This document shows, one piece after another, positions 1-5,405 of a stretch of DNA of 5,661 nt (the first letter of the stretch is position 1; every line of letters begins with the position of its first letter). This stretch comes from Pseudomonadota bacterium (GTDB lineage Bacteria > Pseudomonadota > Gammaproteobacteria > Burkholderiales > Burkholderiaceae_B), in assembly GCA_023432075.1 (NCBI GenBank), contig JAEYVD010000793.1, forward strand, positions 1 through 5,661, read 5' to 3'. Made by a program: the position numbers and the translations under genes. Below the pieces are notes generated by a model. That model was not told the origin of the DNA and made no database searches. It was given only the letters and a program-made list of their open reading frames with translations.

Positions 1-168
1 CCTTCGGCGCTTCCTTCAGATTCCCTCGGGCGCATCTACACGCCCCGCGCACCCCAGGCCGCCGCCACGCCGGGCTCGGCTGAATTCAGCTTGGCGGTCG
101 TTGGGGCGATTTGAGTTCTTGAGGTTCTTGCCTGCGGTTGCTTCGGTATGAAGCATCTTGCGTTGCCC

Positions 169-203
169 GCCCCACGGCGGCCGCGCGGGCGGCCTGGTGG
201 GGC
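169..203. repeat. GC-rich interrupted stem-loop
   Basis: GCCCCAC at 169-175 pairs perfectly with GTGGGGC at 197-203. Inside it, GGCC at 179-182 can pair with GGCC at 191-194, with a small internal loop between the two stems. No T-run follows on either side, so it is not a textbook intrinsic terminator. It may be an mRNA-end structure or a dispersed palindromic element; the sequence alone does not decide. Confidence 0.4.
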
Positions 204-280
204 TTACGCGGTGTCTTGCGGTTGACGGGAGCGCTGCGCGCTCGCGACTTGCGCGGTTTTAGTCACATAAGACTGATTCG

Positions 281-293
281 GGTGTCAGACACC
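281..293. repeat. Perfect 13-base palindrome GGTGTCAGACACC
   Basis: Six-base arms GGTGTC and GACACC flank a single A. The element lies 8 bases beyond the stop codon of the minus-strand regulator gene (stop at 302-304). This is a typical position for a 3'-end stem-loop or an intergenic dispersed palindrome. No T-run follows on the minus strand, so a role as intrinsic terminator is weakly supported. The motif looks like a type that recurs in intergenic regions of beta-proteobacterial genomes, but that is an impression from memory. Confidence 0.45.
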
Positions 294-301
294 GCGTTCC
301 C

Positions 302-1288
302 TCATCCCGCTGCGCGCCGCGTTTCTCTCGGGAGTTCTCCAAATCGCTCCCGGTAATACTCCGAAAACCTGCCCAAATGCCCGAACCCCACGCTTAGCGC
401 CACTTCCGTGACGCTCGCGTCCGGCTGGGTCTTCAGCCGCGTTCTCGCCGCGTCCAGCCGGAAGGCGCGTAGCGCATTCATCGGCGTGGTGTTGCGGTGT
501 TCCTGGAACAGCCGCGTGAGCGCGGTGGCGCTGGCGCCGGCGTGGCGGGCGATGGCGTTCAGGGTCAGGGGGGCACCCAGGCGTTCGCGCATGTAGGTCT
601 CGGCGATGCTGAGGCGGCGCGGGACGGTGTTGGGCTGGCCGGCTTGGGTTTGCCAGGTGTTGGGCTGGTTGTAGAGCAGGTGCAGGACCAGGGTGTCTTC
701 CAGGTGCTCCAGCCACGCGGCGGGTGGGCGGCGGGCGCCGTCGTCCAGGGTGGGAAGCAGGTGGATGAGGCTGGTCATCATGCTGCGCCAGGCGGCGCCG
801 ATGGGCGTATCCAGGCGCAGAGCGGGGGTGAAGTCCAGGGGGCCTGCGGCGGCGTCGCCGAAGGCGCGTTGGCCCATGGCTTCCAGCTTGCCTCTTGGGA
901 TCTTGAGCAGCAGTTGTTCGCAGCCGGCCTCCCAGTGCAGGCGCAGGCGGCGGTTGGGGGCGATGACGGCGGCGCAGTCGGGGTCGGCGTTGACGCCTTC
1001 GTCGCCGCATTCGATGCGGGCGCGGCCGCGTAGCGGCACCTGGACCAGCATGAAGTCCTGCAGGCGGTCGGGTTCGATGTGGACTTCGGCGCCGTAGCGC
1101 AACGTACAGACGGTCAGCGAGCCGAATCGGCCCCGGTTCAGCTCCGCGTCGACGCGTCCGCCTTTCCAGGTGAGGCGGTGGTCCTTCAGGGCTTCGGACA
1201 CGCGCGCGCGGGTCTCATCCTGTTGCGTGGAGCTGAAGACGCGCCGTTGCAACAAGGGCGCCAGCTCGATTCGGGACCAGCCGTGCAT
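302..1288 (-). CDS. AraC/XylS-family transcriptional regulator
   Basis: A 328-residue DNA-binding regulator, probable activator of the divergent operon. Residues about 15-190 resemble the AraC-binding-like N-terminal domain of XylS/BenR-type proteins (pattern FSSTQQDE near 18-25, then a beta-rich stretch with LRYGAEVHIEP at 63-73 and LVQVPLRGRA at 81-90). Residues about 228-325 form the AraC double helix-turn-helix: the first near 241-262 (LTLNAIARHAGASATALTRL), the second near 291-312. The family signature GF-x4-RFS-x2-Y-x3-FG-x2-P starts at G301. The ATG at 1288 is preceded by GGAGG (minus strand, 1298-1294) at 5 bases, a strong start. The length is normal for the family. In XylS, BenR and AndR the ligand is an aromatic acid; here the ligand is unknown, and regulation of the neighbouring operon is inferred from the divergent layout. 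Confidence 0.93.
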   Translation of the reverse strand: MHGWSRIELAPLLQRRVFSSTQQDETRARVSEALKDHRLTWKGGRVDAELNRGRFGSLTVCTLRYGAEVHIEPDRLQDFMLVQVPLRGRARIECGDEGVNADPDCAAVIAPNRRLRLHWEAGCEQLLLKIPRGKLEAMGQRAFGDAAAGPLDFTPALRLDTPIGAAWRSMMTSLIHLLPTLDDGARRPPAAWLEHLEDTLVLHLLYNQPNTWQTQAGQPNTVPRRLSIAETYMRERLGAPLTLNAIARHAGASATALTRLFQEHRNTTPMNALRAFRLDAARTRLKTQPDASVTEVALSVGFGHLGRFSEYYRERFGELPRETRRAAG

Positions 1289-1293
1289 GGAAG

Positions 1294-1298
1294 CCTCC
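1294..1298 (-). promoter_or_regulatory. Ribosome binding site of the AraC-type regulator
   Basis: CCTCC on the plus strand reads GGAGG on the minus strand, 5 bases upstream of the ATG at 1288-1286. It fixes the start of the regulator. Confidence 0.8.
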
Positions 1299-1301
1299 GG
1301 G

Positions 1302-1317
1302 ACGGGACCGATCCCGT
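1302..1317. promoter_or_regulatory. Inverted repeat in the regulator's 5' leader, possible operator
   Basis: ACGGGA (1302-1307) and TCCCGT (1312-1317) are perfect reverse complements separated by CCGA. The repeat begins 13 bases upstream of the regulator's start codon and just behind its ribosome binding site. It could be an operator or an mRNA hairpin limiting the regulator's own expression. AraC-family proteins usually bind direct rather than inverted repeats, so a different protein or an RNA role is equally possible. Confidence 0.4.
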
Positions 1318-1360
1318 ATCTGGAGGCAGCGTAATGTAATCGGGCCGCATTGGGAATTAA

Positions 1361-1421
1361 GTGAATCCCGGATAAGGGTGGCGGTATTCGGATAGAGCTG
1401 GGGTGGACGCGGCCCTAATCT
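1361..1421 (+). promoter_or_regulatory. Candidate XylS-type activator site and promoter of the catabolic operon
   Basis: CGGATA occurs at 1369-1374 and again at 1389-1394, a direct repeat with a 20-base period. GGATA fits the GGNTA half of the XylS recognition element, whose two copies in the Pm promoter are 21 bases apart. A -10-like TAATCT at 1416-1421 starts 21 bases after the second GGATA, close to the geometry I recall for Pm. The partner TGCA half is not conserved at the expected places (AGTG at 1360-1363, GGCG at 1380-1383). The match is post hoc and moderate; transcription would start near 1428, leaving a leader of about 150 bases. Confidence 0.35.
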
Positions 1422-1428
1422 TGCCGGG

Positions 1429-1455
1429 AGGCGCCGTGCAGGGTGGTTGGCGCCT
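1429..1455 (+). promoter_or_regulatory. Perfect 7-bp inverted repeat in operon leader
   Basis: AGGCGCC (1429-1435) and GGCGCCT (1449-1455) are exact reverse complements around a 13-base spacer. If the promoter guess is right, this would be a 5'-terminal hairpin of the operon mRNA. As DNA it could also be a binding site for a dimeric protein. Confidence 0.4.
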
Positions 1456-1543
1456 GTTGGAATGCAGACGCCGCGGCGCGTAAGCTGGGCGACTTGGATC
1501 GGCGGCATGCGTGTACCGACGGCAGACGGGTTCTGTCAGCTTT

Positions 1544-1562
1544 CCGCCAGCGCGGCTGGCGG
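1544..1562 (+). promoter_or_regulatory. Strong hairpin just upstream of the solute-binding-protein start
   Basis: CCGCCAGC (1544-1551) and GCTGGCGG (1555-1562) form a perfect 8-bp, nearly all-GC stem closed by a GCG loop. It ends 17 bases before the ATG at 1580, immediately ahead of the weak ribosome binding region. It is not followed by a T-run, so it is not an intrinsic terminator. It could shield or expose the ribosome binding site or stabilise the mRNA. Confidence 0.5.
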
Positions 1563-1579
1563 CGAATACGGGGTGGCAC

Positions 1580-2770
1580 ATGAATCGAAATCGATGGAGC
1601 CGGCGCGCGCTGGCGGCGCTGGTTTGCATGGGGGCCGTGGTGGGCGCGACGGGTGCGGCGGCGGCAGCGGACAAGGTGAAGGTTGGGCTGCTGACCACGC
1701 TGTCGGGGCCGGGCGCGGCGTTGGGCAACGAGATCCGGGACGGCTTCAATCTGGCGCTGCAGCATACGGGCGGCAAGCTGGGCGGGTTGACGGCGGAAGT
1801 GGTGGTGGCCGATGACCAGCAGAAGGCGGATACGGGGCGTCAGGCGGTGGAACGCCTGCTCAAGCGCGACCGCGTGAACGTGATGACGGGCATCGTGTTC
1901 TCGAATGTGCTGCTGCCGGTGATGCCGGCGATCCTGCAGTCGGACACGATCTATCTGAGCACGAACACGGGGCCCGAGAATTACGCGGGCGCGGGCTGTA
2001 ATCCGAATTTCTTCGCGGTGGCCTGGCAGAACGAGGACATCCCGGCGGCGATGGGCAAGTACGCGGCCGACCAGGGCTACAAGCGCGTGGCGCTGATCGC
2101 GCCGGACTACCCGGGCGGACGCGAGTCGCTGAACGGGTTCAAGCGGTTGTACAAGGGCGGCGTGGCAGAGGAAATCTATACGCAGCTTGGTCAGCTGGAT
2201 TATGGCGTGGAGATCACGCAGCTGCGTGCCAGCAAGCCGGATGCGGTGTTCTTCTTTTTGCCGGGCGGCATGGGCGTGAATTTCATCAAGCAGTTCAACG
2301 GGGCGGGCCTGTCCAAGGATATCGCGCTGCTGGCGCCGGGCTTTTCGGGTGACGAGGACACGATCGCGGCGGTGGGCGCGCCGATCAAGGGCCTGCGCAA
2401 CACGGCGCAATGGGCGGCAGAACTCGACAATCCCGCCAACCGTAAGTTCGTCGAGGACTTCAAGAAGACGTACAACCGAAGCCCGTCGCTGTATGCCTCG
2501 CAGGGCTATGACGCAGCAATGTTGCTGGACAGCGCGGTGCGCCAGACGGGCGGCAAGTTGGATGCCGAGTCGCTGCGCCCGGCGCTGCGCCGCGCGGACT
2601 TCAAGTCGGTGCGCGGCGATTTCAAGTTCAACCGCAACCAATATCCGGTGCAGAACTATTACCTGCGCGTGGTCGAGGCGGACGCCAGCGGCAAGCTGTC
2701 GAACAAGCTGTCGGGCACGGTGCTGACCCAATACCAGGATCCCTTTGCCGCCGCGTGCCAGATGAAGTAG
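1580..2770 (+). CDS. ABC transporter periplasmic solute-binding protein, Liv/aromatic type
   Basis: A 396-residue type I periplasmic binding protein of the branched-chain amino acid/amide/aromatic-acid class (Peripla_BP_6 style). Residues 1-30 are a Sec signal peptide: arginine-rich start, hydrophobic ALAALVCMGAVVGATG, likely cut after the AAA before D31. Cys16 lacks a lipobox, so it is a free periplasmic protein. The mature part opens with VKVGLLTTLSGPGAALGNE (33-51), typical of the family, then STNTGPE (127-133) and IAPDYPGG (173-180). The only mature cysteines are C140 and C393, a possible disulfide. ATG 1580 is chosen because it gives a clean signal peptide; an upstream in-frame GTG at 1511 would add 23 residues before it and place the leader hairpin in coding sequence. 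The ribosome site is weak (GGGGTGG at 1570-1576). First gene of the operon; it probably captures the pathway substrate. No permease or ATPase is visible in the window. Confidence 0.92.
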   Translation: MNRNRWSRRALAALVCMGAVVGATGAAAAADKVKVGLLTTLSGPGAALGNEIRDGFNLALQHTGGKLGGLTAEVVVADDQQKADTGRQAVERLLKRDRVNVMTGIVFSNVLLPVMPAILQSDTIYLSTNTGPENYAGAGCNPNFFAVAWQNEDIPAAMGKYAADQGYKRVALIAPDYPGGRESLNGFKRLYKGGVAEEIYTQLGQLDYGVEITQLRASKPDAVFFFLPGGMGVNFIKQFNGAGLSKDIALLAPGFSGDEDTIAAVGAPIKGLRNTAQWAAELDNPANRKFVEDFKKTYNRSPSLYASQGYDAAMLLDSAVRQTGGKLDAESLRPALRRADFKSVRGDFKFNRNQYPVQNYYLRVVEADASGKLSNKLSGTVLTQYQDPFAAACQMK

Positions 2771-2790
2771 GCCGCCGGGCATCGCAACAC

Positions 2791-2796
2791 AGGAGA
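2791..2796 (+). promoter_or_regulatory. Ribosome binding site of the hydrolase fusion
   Basis: AGGAGA lies 5 bases before the ATG at 2802 in the 31-base gap after the solute-binding-protein gene. It supports this start and continued transcription from upstream. Confidence 0.75.
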
Positions 2797-2801
2797 TACG
2801 C

Positions 2802-4046
2802 ATGACAGAACGCATTTCGACGCGCGACGTGACGATCGCCTCGCACGATGGCAAGTCCTTTGGCGCCTATCTGGCGGTGCCGGCTTCGGGCCGCGGGCCG
2901 GGCCTGGTGCTGTGCCAGGAGATTTTCGGGGTCAACGATTTCATGCGGCGCAGCGCGCAGCTGCTGGCCGAGGAAGGGTATGTGGTGCTGGTGCCGGATC
3001 TGTTCTGGCGCCAGCAGCCCGGCATCCAGTTGACGGACGGCCCGGCCGACATGCCGCGCGCCTTCGAGCTGTACAAGGGCTTTGACGTGGATGAGGGCAT
3101 CAAGGACATCGCGTCGACGCTCGCGGCGCTGCGCGATTTACCCGAGCAGGAGGGCGGGGCGGGCGTGCTGGGCTATTGCCTGGGCGGCAAGCTGGCCTAT
3201 CTTGCGGCCTGCCGTACCGATGCGGATGTGGCGGTGGGTTACTACGGCGTGGGCATCGAAGACAGCCTGGAAGAGGCCGCCAATCTGCGCGGGCGCCTGG
3301 TGCTGCACATTGCGGAGCAGGACGGCTTCTGTCCGCCCGAGGCGCGCGCGCGCATCCTGGAGGCGCTGGGCGGCAAGCCGGGTGTGGAACTGTACGTGTA
3401 CCCCGGCGTGGATCATGCCTTTGCGCGCACGGGCGGCGACCACTACGACAAGCCGTCTGCGCTGATGGCGCATCAGCGCAGCATGGCGGCGCTGCAGCGC
3501 ACGATCGGGCCGGAATTCGATTATTCGTATCTGTGGGACAAGCATTGCGAATATGAATTCGGCACGCGCGACGTGGCCGCGACGATGGCGACGATGGTGG
3601 CCGAACCGTACGTCAATCACATTCCGACGATGACGGGCGGCGTGGGCCACAAGGAGCTGTCGCGCTTCTACCAGCATCATTTCGTGAACAGCAACCCGCC
3701 GGACACGCGGCTGGTGCCGCTGTCGCGCACGGTGGGCGCCACGCAGATCGTGGATGAACTGCTGTTCTGCTTCACCCACACGACCGAGATCGACTGGATG
3801 CTGCCGGGCGTCGCACCCACGGGCAAGTACGTGGAGATCCCACTCGTGGCCATCGTGAAGTTCCGCGGCGACAAGCTCTATCACGAGCACATCTATTGGG
3901 ATCAGGCCAGCGTGCTGGTTCAGGTGGGCCTTCTGGACCCCAAGGGCCTGCCGACGGCCGGGCGCGAGACGGCGGCCAAGCTGCTGGACGAGACCCTGCC
4001 TTCCAACACGCTGATGGCGCGCTGGAAGGACAGCGAGAACAAGTAG
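2802..4046 (+). CDS. Dienelactone hydrolase fused to an NTF2/SnoaL-like domain
   Basis: A 414-residue two-domain cytoplasmic protein. Residues about 5-235 are a dienelactone hydrolase (carboxymethylenebutenolidase-type alpha/beta hydrolase). They include CQEIFGVNDFMRR (38-50), the nucleophile elbow GYCLGG with Cys126, GYYGVGIE (146-153), the acid Asp174 in AEQDG and the base His205 in GVDHAFAR. Glu40 matches the Glu that positions the cysteine in the Pseudomonas enzyme, and Arg209 matches its Arg206. The position of that enzyme's Arg81 appears to be Met84 here, so the substrate may differ. Residues about 240-405 form an NTF2-like/SnoaL-like domain (YLWDKHCEYEF at 243-253, NHIPTMTGG at 272-280, YHEHIYWDQASVLVQVGLL at 360-378). 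A single dienelactone hydrolase is usually near 235 residues, so the extra domain is a genuine fusion with no stop or frame change between. Family activity is hydrolysis of dienelactones from (chloro)catechol cleavage; the actual substrate here is unknown. It lies 9 bases before the oxygenase gene. Confidence 0.9.
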   Translation: MTERISTRDVTIASHDGKSFGAYLAVPASGRGPGLVLCQEIFGVNDFMRRSAQLLAEEGYVVLVPDLFWRQQPGIQLTDGPADMPRAFELYKGFDVDEGIKDIASTLAALRDLPEQEGGAGVLGYCLGGKLAYLAACRTDADVAVGYYGVGIEDSLEEAANLRGRLVLHIAEQDGFCPPEARARILEALGGKPGVELYVYPGVDHAFARTGGDHYDKPSALMAHQRSMAALQRTIGPEFDYSYLWDKHCEYEFGTRDVAATMATMVAEPYVNHIPTMTGGVGHKELSRFYQHHFVNSNPPDTRLVPLSRTVGATQIVDELLFCFTHTTEIDWMLPGVAPTGKYVEIPLVAIVKFRGDKLYHEHIYWDQASVLVQVGLLDPKGLPTAGRETAAKLLDETLPSNTLMARWKDSENK

Positions 4047-4050
4047 GGAG
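4045..4050 (+). promoter_or_regulatory. Ribosome binding site of the oxygenase alpha subunit, overlapping the upstream stop
   Basis: AGGGAG overlaps the TAG stop (4044-4046) of the hydrolase gene and sits 5 bases before the ATG at 4056. Such packing implies translational linkage of the two genes. Confidence 0.75.
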
Positions 4051-4055
4051 ACGAC

Positions 4056-5405
4056 ATGCCTTATACCGACGAACAACTTGCGGCCCTGGTGCGCGGCGAC
4101 AGCGTGCACCGGGACCTGTACACCGATCCGGCCATCTTCGATCTGGAGATGCAGCGCATCTACGGCCGCGCCTGGATTTACGTGGGTCACGAAAGCCAGG
4201 TGCCCAAGACGGGCGACTATCACACCACGCGGCTGGGCGATCAGGACGTGCTGATGGTGCGCGCCGCCGACGGCCGCGTGCATGTGCTGTACAACCGCTG
4301 CCCGCACAAGGGCGCGAAGGTGGTGGCCGACGGCGAAGGCTGTGCCGGCAAGTTCTTCCGCTGTCCGTATCACGCCTGGACCTTCAAGCTGGACGGCAGC
4401 CATCTGGGCGTGCCGCTCAAGCAGGGCCTGGAAGGCACCTCGTACGACCCGGCGGATCCGTCGTTCTCGATGCGGCGCCTGCCGCGGGTGGAGAGCTACC
4501 GCGGCTTCGTGTTCGCCAGCCAGGCCGCCGAGGGCCAGGCGCTGGTGGACTTCCTGGGGGGCGTTCGCTCGTCGATCGACAACCTGTGCGACCGTTCGCC
4601 GGTGGGCGAAGTGGAAGTGGCTGGCGGCATTTTCCGCGTGATGCAGCGGTCGAACTGGAAGGTCTTCTACGAGAACCTGCACGACACGATGCACGCGCGG
4701 GTGACGCATGAATCGTCCTATGCGGCGGCGCGCGACGAGGCCAAGGAAATCGGCGAGATGCCGCTGGAACTGCACATCATGGACGGCAACGGCGAGCCCT
4801 ACGAGTTCTGGGAAAAGCTGGAGCTGCGCGCCTACGACAACGGCCACGGCTACATGGAGGGCATTTTCAATCCGGGCGCGGCCGAGCGCGATCCCGTGTC
4901 GCGCGCGCATTTCGAGTCGCTGACCGCCGCCTATGGCGAGCAGCGCGCCCGCGAGATCCTGGGCATGAACCGCCACAACACGGTGATCTACGGCAGCGGC
5001 TCGCCTCACACCGTGTTCCAGCAGTTCCGCGTGATCCGGCCGGTGGCGGTGGATCGGACGCTCATCGAGATCCAGACATTCCGCTGCAAGGGCGCGCCTG
5101 AAGGCGTGTTCAAGCGCGCGATGCTTTATGCCAACGTGATCAATTCGCCGTCGTCCAACGTCATGCCGGACGACATCGAGCTCTACAACCGCTGCCAGGA
5201 AGGCAACGCGACGCGGGGCGGCGACTGGGTCAGCATGCACCGCTATCACGGCACGGACCGGGTCGACACCGAGGGCATGGTGTCCGTGAACGGCACCAGC
5301 GAATTGCCCATGCGCAACCAGTTCCGCGCGTGGAAAGCCTACATGGAGGCGGGCGCAGGCAATGGCGCCGCTGCCGCGGCCAAGGGAGACGGCGCATGCT
5401 GCTAG
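4056..5405 (+). CDS. Rieske ring-hydroxylating dioxygenase, alpha (large) subunit
   Basis: A 449-residue terminal oxygenase subunit that would add O2 to an aromatic ring using electrons passed by a ferredoxin/reductase. The Rieske [2Fe-2S] ligands are Cys82, His84, Cys103 and His106 (NRCPHKG and FRCPYHAW). The catalytic domain has the iron-site motif NWKVFYENLHDTMH (200-213): bridging Asp210, ligands His213 and His218. The third ligand is probably Asp372 or Asp373 in MPDDIELYNRCQEG, a segment that recalls benzoate/toluate dioxygenase large subunits. Length is normal for the family. The end has a low-complexity Gly/Ala tail (434-449) that overlaps the next gene. Neighbours point to an aromatic or related acid as substrate, but the specificity cannot be read from sequence. 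Anthranilate-, benzoate- or salicylate-type are all possible. No reductase or ferredoxin gene is in view. Confidence 0.95.
   Translation: MPYTDEQLAALVRGDSVHRDLYTDPAIFDLEMQRIYGRAWIYVGHESQVPKTGDYHTTRLGDQDVLMVRAADGRVHVLYNRCPHKGAKVVADGEGCAGKFFRCPYHAWTFKLDGSHLGVPLKQGLEGTSYDPADPSFSMRRLPRVESYRGFVFASQAAEGQALVDFLGGVRSSIDNLCDRSPVGEVEVAGGIFRVMQRSNWKVFYENLHDTMHARVTHESSYAAARDEAKEIGEMPLELHIMDGNGEPYEFWEKLELRAYDNGHGYMEGIFNPGAAERDPVSRAHFESLTAAYGEQRAREILGMNRHNTVIYGSGSPHTVFQQFRVIRPVAVDRTLIEIQTFRCKGAPEGVFKRAMLYANVINSPSSNVMPDDIELYNRCQEGNATRGGDWVSMHRYHGTDRVDTEGMVSVNGTSELPMRNQFRAWKAYMEAGAGNGAAAAAKGDGACC
5382..5388 (+). promoter_or_regulatory. Ribosome binding site of the beta subunit inside the alpha gene
   Basis: AAGGGAG lies within the last codons of the alpha gene, 7 bases before the ATG at 5396. 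It decides the beta start and supports coupled translation. Confidence 0.75.

Larger units (their letters stand above)
1..301. other. Intergenic stretch with short inverted repeats; no convincing gene
   Basis: I see no gene with a start, ribosome binding site and family resemblance here. Plus-strand frame 1 is open from the left edge to a TGA at 112-114 (37 codons, mostly G/C-ending). This could be the tail of a gene lying to the left, but nothing in it is recognisable. The stretch contains perfect inverted repeats at 139-155 (TGCTTC/GAAGCA, 5-base loop) and 229-243 (GAGCGC/GCGCTC, 3-base loop). It also holds a longer interrupted GC-rich hairpin at 169-203 and the palindrome at 281-293. None is followed by a clear run of T on the strand where a terminator would be needed. 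A small tandem GTTCTTG repeat lies at 115-121 and 124-130. Confidence 0.6.
1289..1579. promoter_or_regulatory. Divergent control region between regulator and catabolic operon
   Basis: This 291-base gene-free stretch must hold the promoters of both the minus-strand regulator and the plus-strand operon. The richest A/T part lies around 1331-1366 (including a tandem GTAAT-GTAAT at 1331-1340), which is where a regulator promoter might sit. I could not find a well-spaced -35/-10 pair for the minus strand. Toward the operon there is a candidate direct-repeat operator (1370-1394), a -10-like TAATCT (1416-1421), two perfect hairpins (1429-1455 and 1544-1562) and a 10-base palindrome CGCCGCGGCG at 1469-1478. 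Confidence 0.75.

Noticed and set aside
237..260. Weak terminator-like element: CGCGC stem, 9-base loop, GCGCG, then GTTTT on the plus strand
   Set aside because: Only 5 base pairs and four T's, and no confirmed plus-strand gene ends upstream; too weak to call.
497..1033. Plus-strand open frame over the regulator gene
   Set aside because: Gly/Ala/Val-rich low-complexity translation opposite a clear AraC-family protein; no ribosome site or homology.
1331..1366. Minus-strand promoter for the regulator (TTCACT or TTCCCA with TACATT)
   Set aside because: The candidate -35 and -10 boxes are about 21 or 12 bases apart, outside the usual spacing, so no specific promoter is called.
1511..1579. Upstream GTG start extending the solute-binding protein by 23 residues
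   Set aside because: It would bury the signal peptide behind a polar segment and put a strong 8-bp hairpin inside the coding region. The ATG at 1580 gives a standard signal peptide.
1613..1630. Possible lipoprotein cysteine (Cys16) in the solute-binding protein
   Set aside because: The residue before Cys16 is Val, not Gly/Ala/Ser, and the hydrophobic stretch continues past it to a normal signal peptidase I site near residue 30.
1415..2854. Long open frame on the minus strand across the solute-binding-protein gene
   Set aside because: Antisense shadow: it is opposite a gene with a clean signal peptide and family motifs, and its composition is Arg/His/Gln-rich without recognisable domains.
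3138..5249. Very long open frame on the minus strand across the hydrolase and oxygenase genes
   Set aside because: It is antisense to two clearly recognisable genes. Its translation is dominated by His, Arg, Ala and Val with no family motif, as expected from GC-biased codons read backwards.
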